DNA of 64,000 nucleotides from Acidobacteriota bacterium (GCA_019639175.1 JAHBSK010000002.1:124001-188000); one strand, 5' to 3'. Shown: positions 26,362 to 34,955, numbered from the stretch's first letter. The notes: generated by a model from the letters alone, not told the origin. Made by a program: numbers and translations.

Positions 26362-26423
26362 GGAACGTAAAAACGCCCTTCCGATCTGTTTTCAGACCGT
26401 CAGAGCGTTCCTTCAGTTGTCCT
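26362..26423 (+). repeat. Partial copy of the 14.5 kb RNA candidate
   Basis: GGAACG (26362-26367) can pair with CGTTCC (26406-26411), and 21 consecutive bases beginning GAGCGTTCCTTCAG are identical to 14636-14656 in the same orientation. The inner rod is missing here; only about 38 bases separate the arms. No terminator follows. Confidence 0.5.
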
Positions 26424-26465
26424 GTATGTTGTTATACTAGACCATCCAAACCACAATGTCAAGTA

Positions 26466-26490
26466 TTTGTTAATGTTTTACATTAACAAA
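26466..26490. other. Perfect AT-rich inverted repeat
   Basis: TTTGTTAATGT (26466-26476) pairs perfectly with ACATTAACAAA (26480-26490) around a TTT loop. It lies in the gene-free stretch between DUF3592 and purH. It could be an operator or a weak terminator of leftward purH transcription. Bases 26491-26597 show nothing else. Confidence 0.45.
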
Positions 26491-26597
26491 AATGTTTAAA
26501 CACCTAGGGCGATTTTCGACCGTCTATATGTCGGCTTGCTTAAAACCGACAGCAGAATGTTATCCCGGAGCGATCACGTGTCGAACGTGTGGCAGAT

Positions 26598-26665
26598 CTT
26601 ATGTATTCTATGTCCCTATGTGGTTTAAAAACAGTATTAACCACATAGAAACATAGAACACATAG
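26598..26665. repeat. Long inverted repeat of CTATGTG units
   Basis: The left arm 26598-26628 and right arm 26637-26665 are near reverse complements, made of CTATGT/ACATAG units, separated by eight bases. It belongs to the same style of palindromic intergenic repeat as copies A and B and stands just downstream of purH. Confidence 0.6.
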
Positions 26666-26714
26666 CTTCTCAAATAATTTTATCAGCTATCAGTTCCACA
26701 TTTGCCTTGCACAT

Positions 26715-28379
26715 TTAGTGCTTGAAATGGCGGATGCCGGTGAATGCCATTGTTATGCCGTGTTCGTTGGCGGCTTCGATGGATTCATCGTCCTTAATTG
26801 ACCCGCCCGGCTGGATGATCGCGGCCACGCCAAATGATGCCGCTTCGTCAACATTGTCACGGAAAGGGAAGAACGCATCGGAAGCAAGTGCCGAGCCTTT
26901 TACCGGCAGTTCAAAACGTTCGGCACGCATGGCGGCGATGCGGACGGAATCGACACGGTTCATCTGACCGGCGCCGACACCGAGCGTCTGATTATTGTTT
27001 GCAAAGACGATGGCGTTCGATTTGACATGCTTTGCCACGTTCCACGCAAGAAGCATCGAGCGCAGTTCATCGTCAGTCGGACGGCGATCTGTGACGATGT
27101 TCATATCATCGGCGGACAAGCGGTGAAGGTCTTTGTCCTGAACCAGAAAGCCGCCGGAGATCTGTTTGTATTCGGACACTTCCGGGCTTGAACCGGTGTC
27201 CGTTCTCAACACACGCAGATTCTTTTTTGAGGAAAATATGCTCAGGGCCTCGTCGTCAAATTCAGGAGCTATGACGACCTCGGTAAAGACATTTATCACT
27301 TCTGATGCGACTGCGGCGTCAACCGGGCGGTTAAAGGCGACGATCCCGCCAAAAGCCGAGACAGGATCGGTCGAAAGCGCTCTTTTATATGCCTCCAGAG
27401 CGGAACTTCCCAGACCGACACCGGAAGGATTTGTATGTTTGATGATGGCGACGGCAAGTTCGTCAAAGTCATTGACGAGGTTCCAGGCTGCCTCGGCGTC
27501 AACATAATTGTTGAACGACATTTCCTTGCCGTGAAGCTGTTCCGCTTCGGCGATGCCGCCGCCGGAACCATCTGAATAGAGAGCACCTTTTTGGTGAGGA
27601 TTTTCACCGTATCTGAGGTCGATGACCTTTGCCAATTCGACAATGCCGTATTCAGGAAGGCTCTCTTCGCCTGATCGTTCTGTTTCTATGGTTTCGTTTT
27701 CTTCCAACTCTGACGCGTCTATGAAAATAAGATCGCCGAGCGGGTTGAGCGGTTCCAGACGGTCAAGATCATCGTTTGAAAGCTGCGATGCGAGATAAGA
27801 AGAGATGGCCAGATCGTAGCTGGCGGTTCGCGTGTAGGCAAGAGCGGCAAGCCTTGCCCGTGTTTCCAGAGAGAGCGAAGCGTCGTTCTCACGCATTTCC
27901 TCAATGATCTCAGAATACAACCTCGTGTCAGTCACCACGGCAACATCACGCCAGTTCTTTGAGGCGGAGCGGATCATTGCGGGGCCGCCGATGTCGATGT
28001 TCTCGACCGCTTCTTCGAGCAGAACATCTTCGTTTTCGATGGTCTTTTCAAACGGATAGAGGTTGATGACGACCATGTCTATCGGCTCAATGCCGTGTTC
28101 CTTCATTGACGCAATGTGTTCGTCATTATCGCGAAGAGCGAGAAATGCGCCGTGTATCTTTGGGTGGAGCGTTTTTACACGGCCGTCCATCATTTCGGGA
28201 AAGCCCGTTACCTCGGAAACATCCTTTACGCTGATGCCGGCATCGCGAAGCGCTCGCGCCGTGCCGCCGGTCGAGATGACCTCGACACCCATTGCAGCCA
28301 ATGACCTTACAAAATCCACTGCACCGTCCTTATCGGAAAGGCTGACCAGCGCGCGGCGTATCTTTCTATTTTCTGACAT
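26715..28379 (-). CDS. purH: Bifunctional AICAR transformylase / IMP cyclohydrolase
   Basis: 554 residues. It catalyses the last two steps of IMP synthesis. The N-terminal MGS-like cyclohydrolase domain starts RRALVSLSDKDGAVDF and has STGGTARAL and HPKIHGAFL. The transformylase domain has LRYGENPHQKGALY, IKHTNPSGVG and SDAFFPFRDNVDEAA, ending TGIRHFKH. It is about 30 residues longer than usual because of an acidic insert (near residues 212-246, rich in Glu) between the domains. It is a single gene on its strand, with repeats downstream. Confidence 0.97.
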   Translation of the reverse strand: MSENRKIRRALVSLSDKDGAVDFVRSLAAMGVEVISTGGTARALRDAGISVKDVSEVTGFPEMMDGRVKTLHPKIHGAFLALRDNDEHIASMKEHGIEPIDMVVINLYPFEKTIENEDVLLEEAVENIDIGGPAMIRSASKNWRDVAVVTDTRLYSEIIEEMRENDASLSLETRARLAALAYTRTASYDLAISSYLASQLSNDDLDRLEPLNPLGDLIFIDASELEENETIETERSGEESLPEYGIVELAKVIDLRYGENPHQKGALYSDGSGGGIAEAEQLHGKEMSFNNYVDAEAAWNLVNDFDELAVAIIKHTNPSGVGLGSSALEAYKRALSTDPVSAFGGIVAFNRPVDAAVASEVINVFTEVVIAPEFDDEALSIFSSKKNLRVLRTDTGSSPEVSEYKQISGGFLVQDKDLHRLSADDMNIVTDRRPTDDELRSMLLAWNVAKHVKSNAIVFANNNQTLGVGAGQMNRVDSVRIAAMRAERFELPVKGSALASDAFFPFRDNVDEAASFGVAAIIQPGGSIKDDESIEAANEHGITMAFTGIRHFKH

Positions 28380-28407
28380 ACTGAATAATGATAGTTATCA
28401 AGTCTTT

Positions 28408-28436
28408 AAAATCAAAAAGCGGCCATTTTGACCGCT
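28408..28436 (-). terminator. Intrinsic terminator upstream of purH (leftward)
   Basis: On the minus strand AGCGGTC pairs with GGCCGCT around AAAAT and is followed by TTTTTGATTTT. It lies just upstream of purH, so it must end a different leftward transcript, namely the one carrying the small ORF at 28534-28611. Alternatively it is an attenuator for purH. Confidence 0.65.
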
Positions 28437-28455
28437 GAAACTTTGGTTTATTAGA

Positions 28456-28490
28456 GGCAGAACTCCGTGAATGGTTTCACACGGTCTGCC
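28456..28490 (-). other. Stable hairpin between micro-ORF and terminator
   Basis: GGCAGA (28456-28461) pairs with TCTGCC (28485-28490), and CCGTG (28465-28469) pairs with CACGG (28480-28484), leaving a three-base bulge and a ten-base loop. It would sit in the 3' part of the leftward transcript. Confidence 0.45.
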
Positions 28491-28533
28491 ATGCTTATCA
28501 CTTCCGGCATTGTGCAATATACGGCCCGAACCA

Positions 28534-28611
28534 TTAGAATATGAATCTGCCGAGGAACAGCAGGCTCAGTATCAATGCCAGGGCATAAGCGACAATTTTG
28601 ATCAGACTCAT
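28534..28611 (-). CDS. Possible 25-residue membrane micro-protein
   Basis: ATG at 28611 leads to TAA at 28534. The product begins MSLIKIVAYALALILSLLFL and is almost entirely one transmembrane helix with a short C-terminal GRFIF. AAAGGA stands about 11 bases upstream as a ribosome site. A hairpin and an intrinsic terminator follow on the same strand, so a separate transcript of about 200 bases is plausible. No homologue is recognised. Short hydrophobic frames occur by chance, so confidence is limited. Confidence 0.4.
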   Translation of the reverse strand: MSLIKIVAYALALILSLLFLGRFIF

Positions 28612-28679
28612 ACGATTGTCTTTTCCTTTAGATGCGGTACAAGATGCCGAAAGCCTAGTTTAGATTTCCACGTATAAAG

Positions 28680-30158
28680 ATGTCAACGCGTTTTTCTCCG
28701 ATAACCCTCATTTTGGCGTGTTTCGGGCTGATTTTACAAAATTTTACATTCGCGGCGGGCCAGGACATCACCGCGCAGGTGAAAATTGATGAAAAAACAG
28801 GGAAGTTGGCCGTTCCAGGACGGCTTTCGCCGAACGCCGCGAAGGGTTTCAGGAGAAACATCGGGTTTATCAGGACACGCCAAAACATATTGCAGATCTC
28901 TGAGATGACAGCGTTGGGAAATGACGGCAGGCCGGTCAATTTAACAAAACTGTCGCCGACGGAATGGGTCGCGGACGCAGATATTGTTTCGTGGAAATAT
29001 ACCATTGATGCTCAAGCCGCTCTCGGCTCAGAGATCAGGGCCGGAAATTCATGGTTAAGAGGCATCCATGGAGTCCTTATGTTTGAGGACATATTGCCTG
29101 CCTTCGGTATTAACGGTGTTCCTGTTTCTGCCGAGATCGAGATAAAAATGCCCGAAGGCTGGAAGCTATTCTCGTCTGAAAACAATGTCAGGAATATTAT
29201 AAGGACGGCTGATCTGGGAAATTCCGTGGCGGCGGTCGGCAGCGGATGGGAATCGGCAAATGTGAGAACATCGGCGGGTAATTTGGAGTTGATCCGCATG
29301 GGGTCTTGGGGGCCAAGCACGGAAGAGATGAGCAAAGCGTCGGCAGAGATCTTCAATAACTATGTAGATGTTTTTGGTTCGCCAGCCTCTGAGAATGGGC
29401 TAATAATTTTGACGCGAAGGTCAAGTCCGGCGTTTGACGAATGGGAAGCCGAGGCACGCGGATCGACCGTTATCATTGCGTCGTCGGATGCGACGTTGCC
29501 CGGCCTTTCGATCCAGCGGCTGCACGAGCAGCTCCGTCATGAGATATTCCATCTATGGATACCGAACGGCGTTGATCTGACCGGTGAATATTCCTGGTTC
29601 TATGAGGGCTTTGCTCTGTATCAGTCTCTGCGGACAGCATTGCAATTAAATCGAATCAGTTTTAATGATTACCTCGACACGATAGCAAAAGCCTATATCG
29701 TTGATGTTGGGGTTGGGCAACGTCGCACGCTGCTGGAATTGGCAAAAGATCGAAATGAGCGTCACGGGACAGAATTATATGCACGCGGTTTGCTGGTCGC
29801 GTTCATGAGCGATGTTGCATTGCTTCAGCGTTCGCGGAGCAGTTCGGTGGAAAACCTGCTTCGAGAAGTTTTCAAAAAGCATCATCGTTCGGCCTCCGCC
29901 GCTGACGGGAACACGGCGGTTCTCGGCATAATGAAAAGCCGCAGGGAACTTGTCCCGATAGTCCGGCGTTTTATCGAAGGAAGTGAAAAAGCCGATCTTT
30001 CGGACGCGATGAAAGCGGCGGGACTTCGTTTTGAGGCCGATTCGGGACGCCAAATGCTGAAGGTGGTTGAAAAACCTTCCGGCCGACAGAGGGCGATACT
30101 TGATAAATTGGGATATAATAATTGGCGTAAGAGTCGGAAATACCAGAATGAGAACTAA
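28680..30158 (+). CDS. Exported M61/M1-like zinc metallopeptidase
   Basis: 492 residues with a signal peptide (about 1-27, cleavage near FAAGQ). The zinc site is LRHEIFHLWIP (near 288), a HExxH, followed 19 residues later by WFYEGFALYQSL, whose Glu is the third ligand of gluzincins. HEIFHLW and the Glu-Gly-Phe block are the signature of M61 glycyl-aminopeptidases. The N-terminal half is a beta-rich domain with no clear match. It overlaps the next gene by 11 bases, so the two are co-translated. The substrate is unknown; activity would be in the periplasm or outside. Confidence 0.75.
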   Translation: MSTRFSPITLILACFGLILQNFTFAAGQDITAQVKIDEKTGKLAVPGRLSPNAAKGFRRNIGFIRTRQNILQISEMTALGNDGRPVNLTKLSPTEWVADADIVSWKYTIDAQAALGSEIRAGNSWLRGIHGVLMFEDILPAFGINGVPVSAEIEIKMPEGWKLFSSENNVRNIIRTADLGNSVAAVGSGWESANVRTSAGNLELIRMGSWGPSTEEMSKASAEIFNNYVDVFGSPASENGLIILTRRSSPAFDEWEAEARGSTVIIASSDATLPGLSIQRLHEQLRHEIFHLWIPNGVDLTGEYSWFYEGFALYQSLRTALQLNRISFNDYLDTIAKAYIVDVGVGQRRTLLELAKDRNERHGTELYARGLLVAFMSDVALLQRSRSSSVENLLREVFKKHHRSASAADGNTAVLGIMKSRRELVPIVRRFIEGSEKADLSDAMKAAGLRFEADSGRQMLKVVEKPSGRQRAILDKLGYNNWRKSRKYQNEN

Positions 30159-31281
30159 ATTCGCAGTCATCCTAATTTGCCTTATGCTTGCCGGCCTGTC
30201 ATCGGGCTGCAGCCTGCTCGATTCGATAGTCGGCGGTTTTTCAAAGGCCGTCGGCCTAAGTGACACGGCCATCGTCATTGCCAAAACGGCACAGATCAGG
30301 ACATCGTACGCGGTCGTTGCCGCCGATCTGCTTGAGGTCAAACGCGGCGAGCGTCTGGACGTGCTAGACCAGGTCGAGTTTGAAAAGGTGTTGTGGTACC
30401 GCGTCCGCGCCCGTGATGAGGAAAACACCGAGGGCTGGATAGAAGCACAGAACGTCATCACGAACGAGGTTCTGGAAAGTTCGCAAAAGCTCTCCGAAAC
30501 CTTTAAGGATCTGCCGCCGCAAGCAGCGGGCAAGCTGAGAGCGGCGTCAAACCTGCGGCTTTCTCCTGATATTAAGGCGGAGAACGTCCTGTTCCGGCTG
30601 GCAAACGGATCGACGTTTGAGATCATGGACTGGAACTTTGTTCCGAAAGGATCTACCGGCGATGACGGCGAAGGCGAGAAAGGGCCGGGCGGAGACGATT
30701 CGGATGAGGACATCGAGGCGGCAAAGGTCGAGGGCGAACCCGAAAAAATAGACGAAAAATATGACATCTGGTATCTGGTAAAGCTCGATCCGTCTGTTTC
30801 TCCGGCACCGGCGGGCTGGCTGTTTGGCCGCCAGGTCGAGCTTAATGTTCCATCTGAGATCGTCTTTTTCCAGCAGAACAACAGAAAGTTCGTGACATGG
30901 CAGAGGCTGGATTCGGACATTCCCGGAACGCAGGTTTCCACCGACCGCTCGGCGACACCGGGGAACTGGGTAATACTGACACGCACGAATATCTCAAAAG
31001 CCGTTGACGGTGTCGAGCCTGATTTTGACGGCATTTTGGTGCTGGCTTTTGACAGATACGACCAGTCTTTTTATACGGTGTGGCGTTCATCGGGTGATGT
31101 CTGGGGCGTTCTTCCGCTGAGGGTCGAAGGTTCTGGCGACAATAAAACATTTACGCTAAAACTCAGGCATCCCGAAGGCAGAATGGATGATAAACGATTC
31201 GTTGTTTTTCGCGACAGGAACCGTGTAAGGATAACGCCGCCGGAAGATGTTGCGCAGTATATGGAATCGCGCCGTCGGTAA
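30148..31281 (+). CDS. SH3-domain lipoprotein
   Basis: 377 residues. The lipobox LSSGC (Cys at residue 21) makes it a lipoprotein. Two bacterial SH3-like segments are seen: AQIRTSYAVVAADLLEVKRGERLDVLDQ with GWIEAQNV (about 47-110) and LRAASNLRLSPDIKAENVLFRLANG with a later GWLFGRQVELN (about 130-236), interrupted by an acidic Gly/Asp/Glu linker. The C-terminal part is uncharacterised. SH3b domains often bind peptidoglycan or proteins. The ATG at 30148 gives a proper lipoprotein signal; the frame continues upstream without one. It is probably in one operon with the M61-like peptidase and the Smr protein. Confidence 0.75.
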   Translation: MRTKFAVILICLMLAGLSSGCSLLDSIVGGFSKAVGLSDTAIVIAKTAQIRTSYAVVAADLLEVKRGERLDVLDQVEFEKVLWYRVRARDEENTEGWIEAQNVITNEVLESSQKLSETFKDLPPQAAGKLRAASNLRLSPDIKAENVLFRLANGSTFEIMDWNFVPKGSTGDDGEGEKGPGGDDSDEDIEAAKVEGEPEKIDEKYDIWYLVKLDPSVSPAPAGWLFGRQVELNVPSEIVFFQQNNRKFVTWQRLDSDIPGTQVSTDRSATPGNWVILTRTNISKAVDGVEPDFDGILVLAFDRYDQSFYTVWRSSGDVWGVLPLRVEGSGDNKTFTLKLRHPEGRMDDKRFVVFRDRNRVRITPPEDVAQYMESRRR

Positions 31282-31644
31282 ATGATGCAGGAAGAGCAAG
31301 AAGCAATTAACGGTTTGTCAGCACCGGTGGAAATGGAAATAACCGATTCGCTGGACCTGCACGCGTTTCGCCCAAAGGACACGGCGGATGTTCTTCGTGC
31401 CTATCTTGATGAAGCCGCACGGGCAGGTTTCAGATTCGTCAGGATAATCCACGGCAAGGGCATCGGTGTTCAAAGAGAGATCGTCAGAAAGGTTTTAGGC
31501 GAAACAGCGTTCGTAACGGGATTCAAGTCCGGTGATGAATTTTCCGGCGGCTGGGGAGCGACCATTGCGGAACTGGATGTGAACGCTCACGGATCTTCGA
31601 TGACATCGGCCCATGCTCCGTCGTCCTCTTCTTCGGTCACATAG
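31282..31644 (+). CDS. Small Smr-domain protein
   Basis: 120 residues. The Smr core is clear: DSLDLHAFRPKDTADVLRAYLDEAARAGFRFVRIIHGKGIGVQRE, with the DLHxxxP and HGKGxG motifs of MutS2-type endonuclease domains. The stand-alone form is a possible RNA or DNA nicking enzyme. It starts directly after the stop of the SH3 lipoprotein gene. The Ser-rich C-terminal tail (31587-31644) runs through the end of an opposite-strand gene, a 58-base convergent overlap. Confidence 0.85.
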   Translation: MMQEEQEAINGLSAPVEMEITDSLDLHAFRPKDTADVLRAYLDEAARAGFRFVRIIHGKGIGVQREIVRKVLGETAFVTGFKSGDEFSGGWGATIAELDVNAHGSSMTSAHAPSSSSSVT

Positions 31645-31850
31645 ACGGTCGAGAGCAGGGCTTCCTGTTCCTCTAACTGACGCTCGGCCATCTCCAGTCG
31701 ATGGGTAAGACGCCTGCATCTTCTTTCAAGAAGTTGTATGCGGTTCTTTCGTTCGCGGTCGAGCCTGTCCAGATACATCATATAGAACATCTGAAGCCCG
31801 GCTAGGCCGGTGAGGACAAGGCAGATACATATCAGAACGTAATAAAGCAT
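31587..31850 (-). CDS. Small membrane protein with coiled coil
   Basis: 87 residues. One N-terminal transmembrane helix (about 3-25) is followed by a charged coiled coil (DRLDRERKNRIQLLERRCRR to about 65) and an acidic tail EEEDDGAWADVIEDP. The layout resembles phage-shock or division accessory proteins, but no family is recognised. Its last 58 bases overlap the 3' end of the convergent Smr gene. Confidence 0.6.
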   Translation of the reverse strand: MLYYVLICICLVLTGLAGLQMFYMMYLDRLDRERKNRIQLLERRCRRLTHRLEMAERQLEEQEALLSTVYVTEEEDDGAWADVIEDP

Positions 31851-32004
31851 AACCGTTCCATATCTTCAGCCGAAGTTGTTGGGGCGAGGCCTCGGCAGGA
31901 TATTCTTAAACACGTGCGGTCTAAACTCTACTATACTCTTGACCTGTCGGTTGATAAAGGCAACAATCGAACAAAGAGAACCAAAAAGACGACCGTTCCG
32001 ATGA

Positions 32005-32499
32005 ATGATGGCCCGGTATCTGGAAATAGGCTTTTATTCGGACTCTTCTGAATGGCTACGGATGGAAATGCAGAATCTACAACTTGTTTACACACTCCTT
32101 TGTGACGATGTGCGCATAGAAATGGGCAATAAGATATCCTTGATGGGGATATTTCAGAACATAATGGTCGAAAAGCTGCCTGTGTCTCTGATCAAATTTG
32201 CGGTCATTAACCATTGGAAAGGAGCGGGACACTATCAAACCGAGGTTCGGATACTCTCGCCCGACCGGGCGAACGTGGTCGTCACGTCGCAGACCACGCC
32301 GATAGAACTCGCGCCCGGCGGATTTACGGACAACGTCAGTTTTTTTGTGAATGTGATGTTCCCGATGGCAGGCACTTATTGGGTGCAAACGCTGGCGGAC
32401 AAGGACGTGATAGAAGAGATGCCGCTGATAGTTGCCGATGCCGCTGCGGCAAATCAAATGGGAAATCCGCCTGAACAGATATCCGAAACCATCAATTAA
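32005..32499 (+). CDS. DUF6941-like protein
   Basis: 164 residues in the longest frame. The conserved part begins MEMQNLQLVYTLLCDDVRIE, so translation may really start at 32062. It is a beta-rich domain with KISLMGIF, VNVMFPMAGTYWVQTLAD and a short C-terminal tail, matching a widespread uncharacterised family called DUF6941. It has no signal peptide. The nearby upstream AT-rich sequence suggests a promoter but none is assigned. Function unknown. Confidence 0.55.
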   Translation: MMARYLEIGFYSDSSEWLRMEMQNLQLVYTLLCDDVRIEMGNKISLMGIFQNIMVEKLPVSLIKFAVINHWKGAGHYQTEVRILSPDRANVVVTSQTTPIELAPGGFTDNVSFFVNVMFPMAGTYWVQTLADKDVIEEMPLIVADAAAANQMGNPPEQISETIN

Positions 32500-32516
32500 A
32501 GACCGAAACACACGGC

Positions 32517-33143
32517 CTAGCGGTCATCTTCGGAAGCGTCCAGCGTGATCGCCGTTCTGTAAACCTGCGGCCCGTCAACATCCAGCGTCTTTTCTCCGGC
32601 GGCTTTTTCGTATTTGGCAACGAGCTTTAATTTTGCCGCTCCTTTCGGGCGGCGAAAACCAAAATCACCGCTCATGTTCGTATAGCCGGTCGCGACCCTT
32701 TTTTCGGAACCGTCCGACCTGACCTCAAAGAGTTCGACCTTTGCTCCTCTGACGCTTCGCCCCTGTTTAGTAAAGACGCTGCCGCGTATCAGGACAAGAT
32801 TTCCCTCGTCCACCGCCAGGATCAGCCGATCACCAAGGTTGACGACCTTGTCCGATACTCTGACGCCGAATTTTACACCCATGGCAAAGCCGTCGGCGTC
32901 TATGGCCACGTTGTAGGTTCCGGGCCTGAGGCCGTCTATGCGAAACTCGCCCTTGCTGTTCGTCCTAACGGCCTTGATGTCCTCTCCGTCGAGCCTGGCC
33001 GTCACGTCGGCGTTTGGTATCGCCTTTCCGCGCGTGTCGCGGACCTTTCCGCGAACGCCGCCGCCCTGGGCAAGGGCCGGCGAAACGCCAATGGAGACAA
33101 CGGCAAGGATAGCCGCACAGAACAGAACGATATATTTATGCAT
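32517..33143 (-). CDS. Exported carboxypeptidase-regulatory-like (SdrD B / CnaB-type) protein
   Basis: 208 residues. A signal peptide (MHKYIVLFCAAILAVV to ALAQ) precedes two Ig-like beta folds. The first has VRGKVRDTRGKAIPNADV and GEFRIDGLRPGTYNVAIDADGF, the standard carboxypeptidase-regulatory-like repeat. The second starts LIRGSVFTKQGRSVRGAKVEL. These folds are found on many exported proteins in this type of organism. The start at 33143 overlaps the end of the upstream epimerase gene by eight bases; a long upstream extension of the frame is out-of-family and was rejected. Confidence 0.75.
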   Translation of the reverse strand: MHKYIVLFCAAILAVVSIGVSPALAQGGGVRGKVRDTRGKAIPNADVTARLDGEDIKAVRTNSKGEFRIDGLRPGTYNVAIDADGFAMGVKFGVRVSDKVVNLGDRLILAVDEGNLVLIRGSVFTKQGRSVRGAKVELFEVRSDGSEKRVATGYTNMSGDFGFRRPKGAAKLKLVAKYEKAAGEKTLDVDGPQVYRTAITLDASEDDR

Positions 33144-34122
33144 TGACATACGAGGCCTCGGGCTTTTTCCGAAATTCATCCGCAACATCATTGATGATGT
33201 CATCCAGCGTTCGGGTTGGCTGGTAGCCGATAAGCCGACGTGCTTTTTCGAGGCTCGGGACGCGTCTGCGCATGTCCTCAAAGCCGTCACCGTATGCCTC
33301 TTCGTATGGAATATACTTGAGAATGCTCGAACTGCCGGTCATTTTCATCGCTTTTTCGGCGAGTTCGTTTATCGAACATTCCTGATCGTTGCCGAGATTG
33401 ATGACCTGGCCGAAACATTCCGGGGTGTCGAGAAGTTTTGAAAGCCCCTCAACGACGTCCAGCACGTGGCCGAAGCACCTTGCCTGTGTGCCGTCGCCAA
33501 ATATGGTTATCGATTCGTTGTTGATCGCCGCATTGACAAATCTGGGGACGACCATTCCGTATTGTCCTGTTTGCCGCGGCCCGACGGTATTGAACAACCG
33601 CACCACAACGACCGGCAATCTGGTTTCCTTCCAATGAGCAAGGGCGAGGAATTCATCCAGCGTTTTGGCGCAGGCATATGCCCAGCGGTGTTTGTCCGTT
33701 GAACCGGTCAGCAGATCATCCTCTTCCTTAAACGGAACCGAGATCCCTTTGCCGTAAACCTCTGAGGTGCTGGGAATAAGCACCCTTTTCCGGTATCTGG
33801 AGCAAAAATCAAGCACGACATCCGTTCCGCGAAAGATGGTCTCTATCGTGCTGACGGGTTTTTCCATTATCAGCTTTACGCCGACGGCGCTTGCCATGTG
33901 GTAAACCCTGTCCGATTCACGGATCAGTTCCTCCATCAGCCGCGCGTTCAACACGGTGTCGATGATAAGGCGAAATCCGGGCTTATCTTCCAGATGAGCC
34001 ACATTCGAGTAGCGTCCGGTCGAGAGGTTGTCAATGACCGTGATCTCGTGACCTTCGCCGATAAGTTTGTCTGCTAAATGGCTGCCGACAAAACCGGCTC
34101 CGCCTGTTATAAGTATCTTCAT
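33136..34122 (-). CDS. NAD-dependent nucleotide-sugar epimerase/dehydratase
   Basis: 328 residues of the extended short-chain dehydrogenase family. The NAD-binding motif is GGAGFVGSHLADKL at the N-terminus. The catalytic motifs are STSEVYG and Y-x3-K in WAYACAKTLDE (near 148). The substrate-binding half has VVRLFNTVGPRQTGQYGMVVPRF. It probably acts on a UDP-sugar for envelope polysaccharide; exact specificity is not readable. It is the fourth gene of a tight leftward run and starts seven bases after the methyltransferase stop. Confidence 0.85.
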   Translation of the reverse strand: MKILITGGAGFVGSHLADKLIGEGHEITVIDNLSTGRYSNVAHLEDKPGFRLIIDTVLNARLMEELIRESDRVYHMASAVGVKLIMEKPVSTIETIFRGTDVVLDFCSRYRKRVLIPSTSEVYGKGISVPFKEEDDLLTGSTDKHRWAYACAKTLDEFLALAHWKETRLPVVVVRLFNTVGPRQTGQYGMVVPRFVNAAINNESITIFGDGTQARCFGHVLDVVEGLSKLLDTPECFGQVINLGNDQECSINELAEKAMKMTGSSSILKYIPYEEAYGDGFEDMRRRVPSLEKARRLIGYQPTRTLDDIINDVADEFRKKPEASYVNA

Positions 34123-34129
34123 AAATGTT

Positions 34130-34948
34130 CTAAGCTGCTATACTCGCATTAAACAATGCTGGTTGAGACTCAATCGCTTTAACCCTCATCTTTGCGATCG
34201 CGCAATACTCATGGCTGATATCAATGCCTATATAATTCCTGCCCATTTCTACTGCAACTCTTGGTGTCGTTCCGCTTCCGCACATTGGGTCAAACACAAT
34301 ACCGTCCTGGTTTGTCCACGACATTATGTGGTCTCTTACAAGCTGACACGGAAAAGGCGCCGGGTGTCCTTTCGCTTCCTGGTCTTCTTCCTTTTTGCCA
34401 ACAACATATTCCCAAATGTTGCCTTTTATCTTTTTATCCTTTACAGGCTTAGCAAGTTTCTCTCTTTTCTGTTCGTTCTTCGAATAATTCTTGTAGGTGG
34501 TACCGTTAAGTTCCGAACCTGCGTGCATACAGTCCACAAGAATTGGATTGTGTGTACTTACAACACCTTTGCTAAAAACGAACATATACTCAAACTCGTT
34601 GTTATAGCGTTTACGATAAATTTGCGGAATTGGATTTTTTTTGCGAAAAATCATTGTATCGTGCAGATTGAACCCTATTTCTTTGAAATATAATGCTTGT
34701 TTAAAACTTGTTCCTGTTTCAGTTGCATTGATTGTTGCATCGGCAACGACCCATACCACAACACCGCCTTGTTTTGTTATTCTGTACAGTTCTTGGGCTA
34801 TTTCTTCAAACGGAAAAACATAGCCTTTATAATTTCTCAAATCATCATAAGGTGGCGAAGTAACGGTTAAATCAATTCCTTCATCATCAAAGTTTTTCAT
34901 CACTTCGATACAATTTCCCTCGATTATTGAGTTTAAGTATTTCTGCAT
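34130..34948 (-). CDS. Type II DNA methyltransferase, partner of a HindIII-like enzyme
   Basis: 272 residues. Catalytic motif IV is TSPPYDDLRN (near 31), and the SAM-binding motif I FDPMCGSGTT follows near residue 228, so the order is that of beta-class amino methyltransferases. Given the partner, N6-adenine in AAGCTT is the probable target. TSPPY is usual for N4-cytosine enzymes but also seen in adenine enzymes. The gene is AT-rich compared with its flanks and lies seven bases after the nuclease gene. It would protect the host genome, which has AAGCTT sites for example at 5174, 9986, 11069, 15924, 19815 and 37647. Confidence 0.88.
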   Translation of the reverse strand: MQKYLNSIIEGNCIEVMKNFDDEGIDLTVTSPPYDDLRNYKGYVFPFEEIAQELYRITKQGGVVVWVVADATINATETGTSFKQALYFKEIGFNLHDTMIFRKKNPIPQIYRKRYNNEFEYMFVFSKGVVSTHNPILVDCMHAGSELNGTTYKNYSKNEQKREKLAKPVKDKKIKGNIWEYVVGKKEEDQEAKGHPAPFPCQLVRDHIMSWTNQDGIVFDPMCGSGTTPRVAVEMGRNYIGIDISHEYCAIAKMRVKAIESQPALFNASIAA

Positions 34949-34955
34949 ATCAGAT

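Noticed and set aside
26370..26386. Short match CTTCCGATCT to the end of a common sequencing adapter
   Set aside because: Only ten bases match and the next base upstream differs; the flanks continue as the 14.5 kb-related repeat, so it is chance and not contamination.
29775..31034. 419-residue minus-strand open frame
   Set aside because: Antisense to the M61-like and SH3 lipoprotein genes, Ser/Pro-rich low complexity typical of shadow frames.
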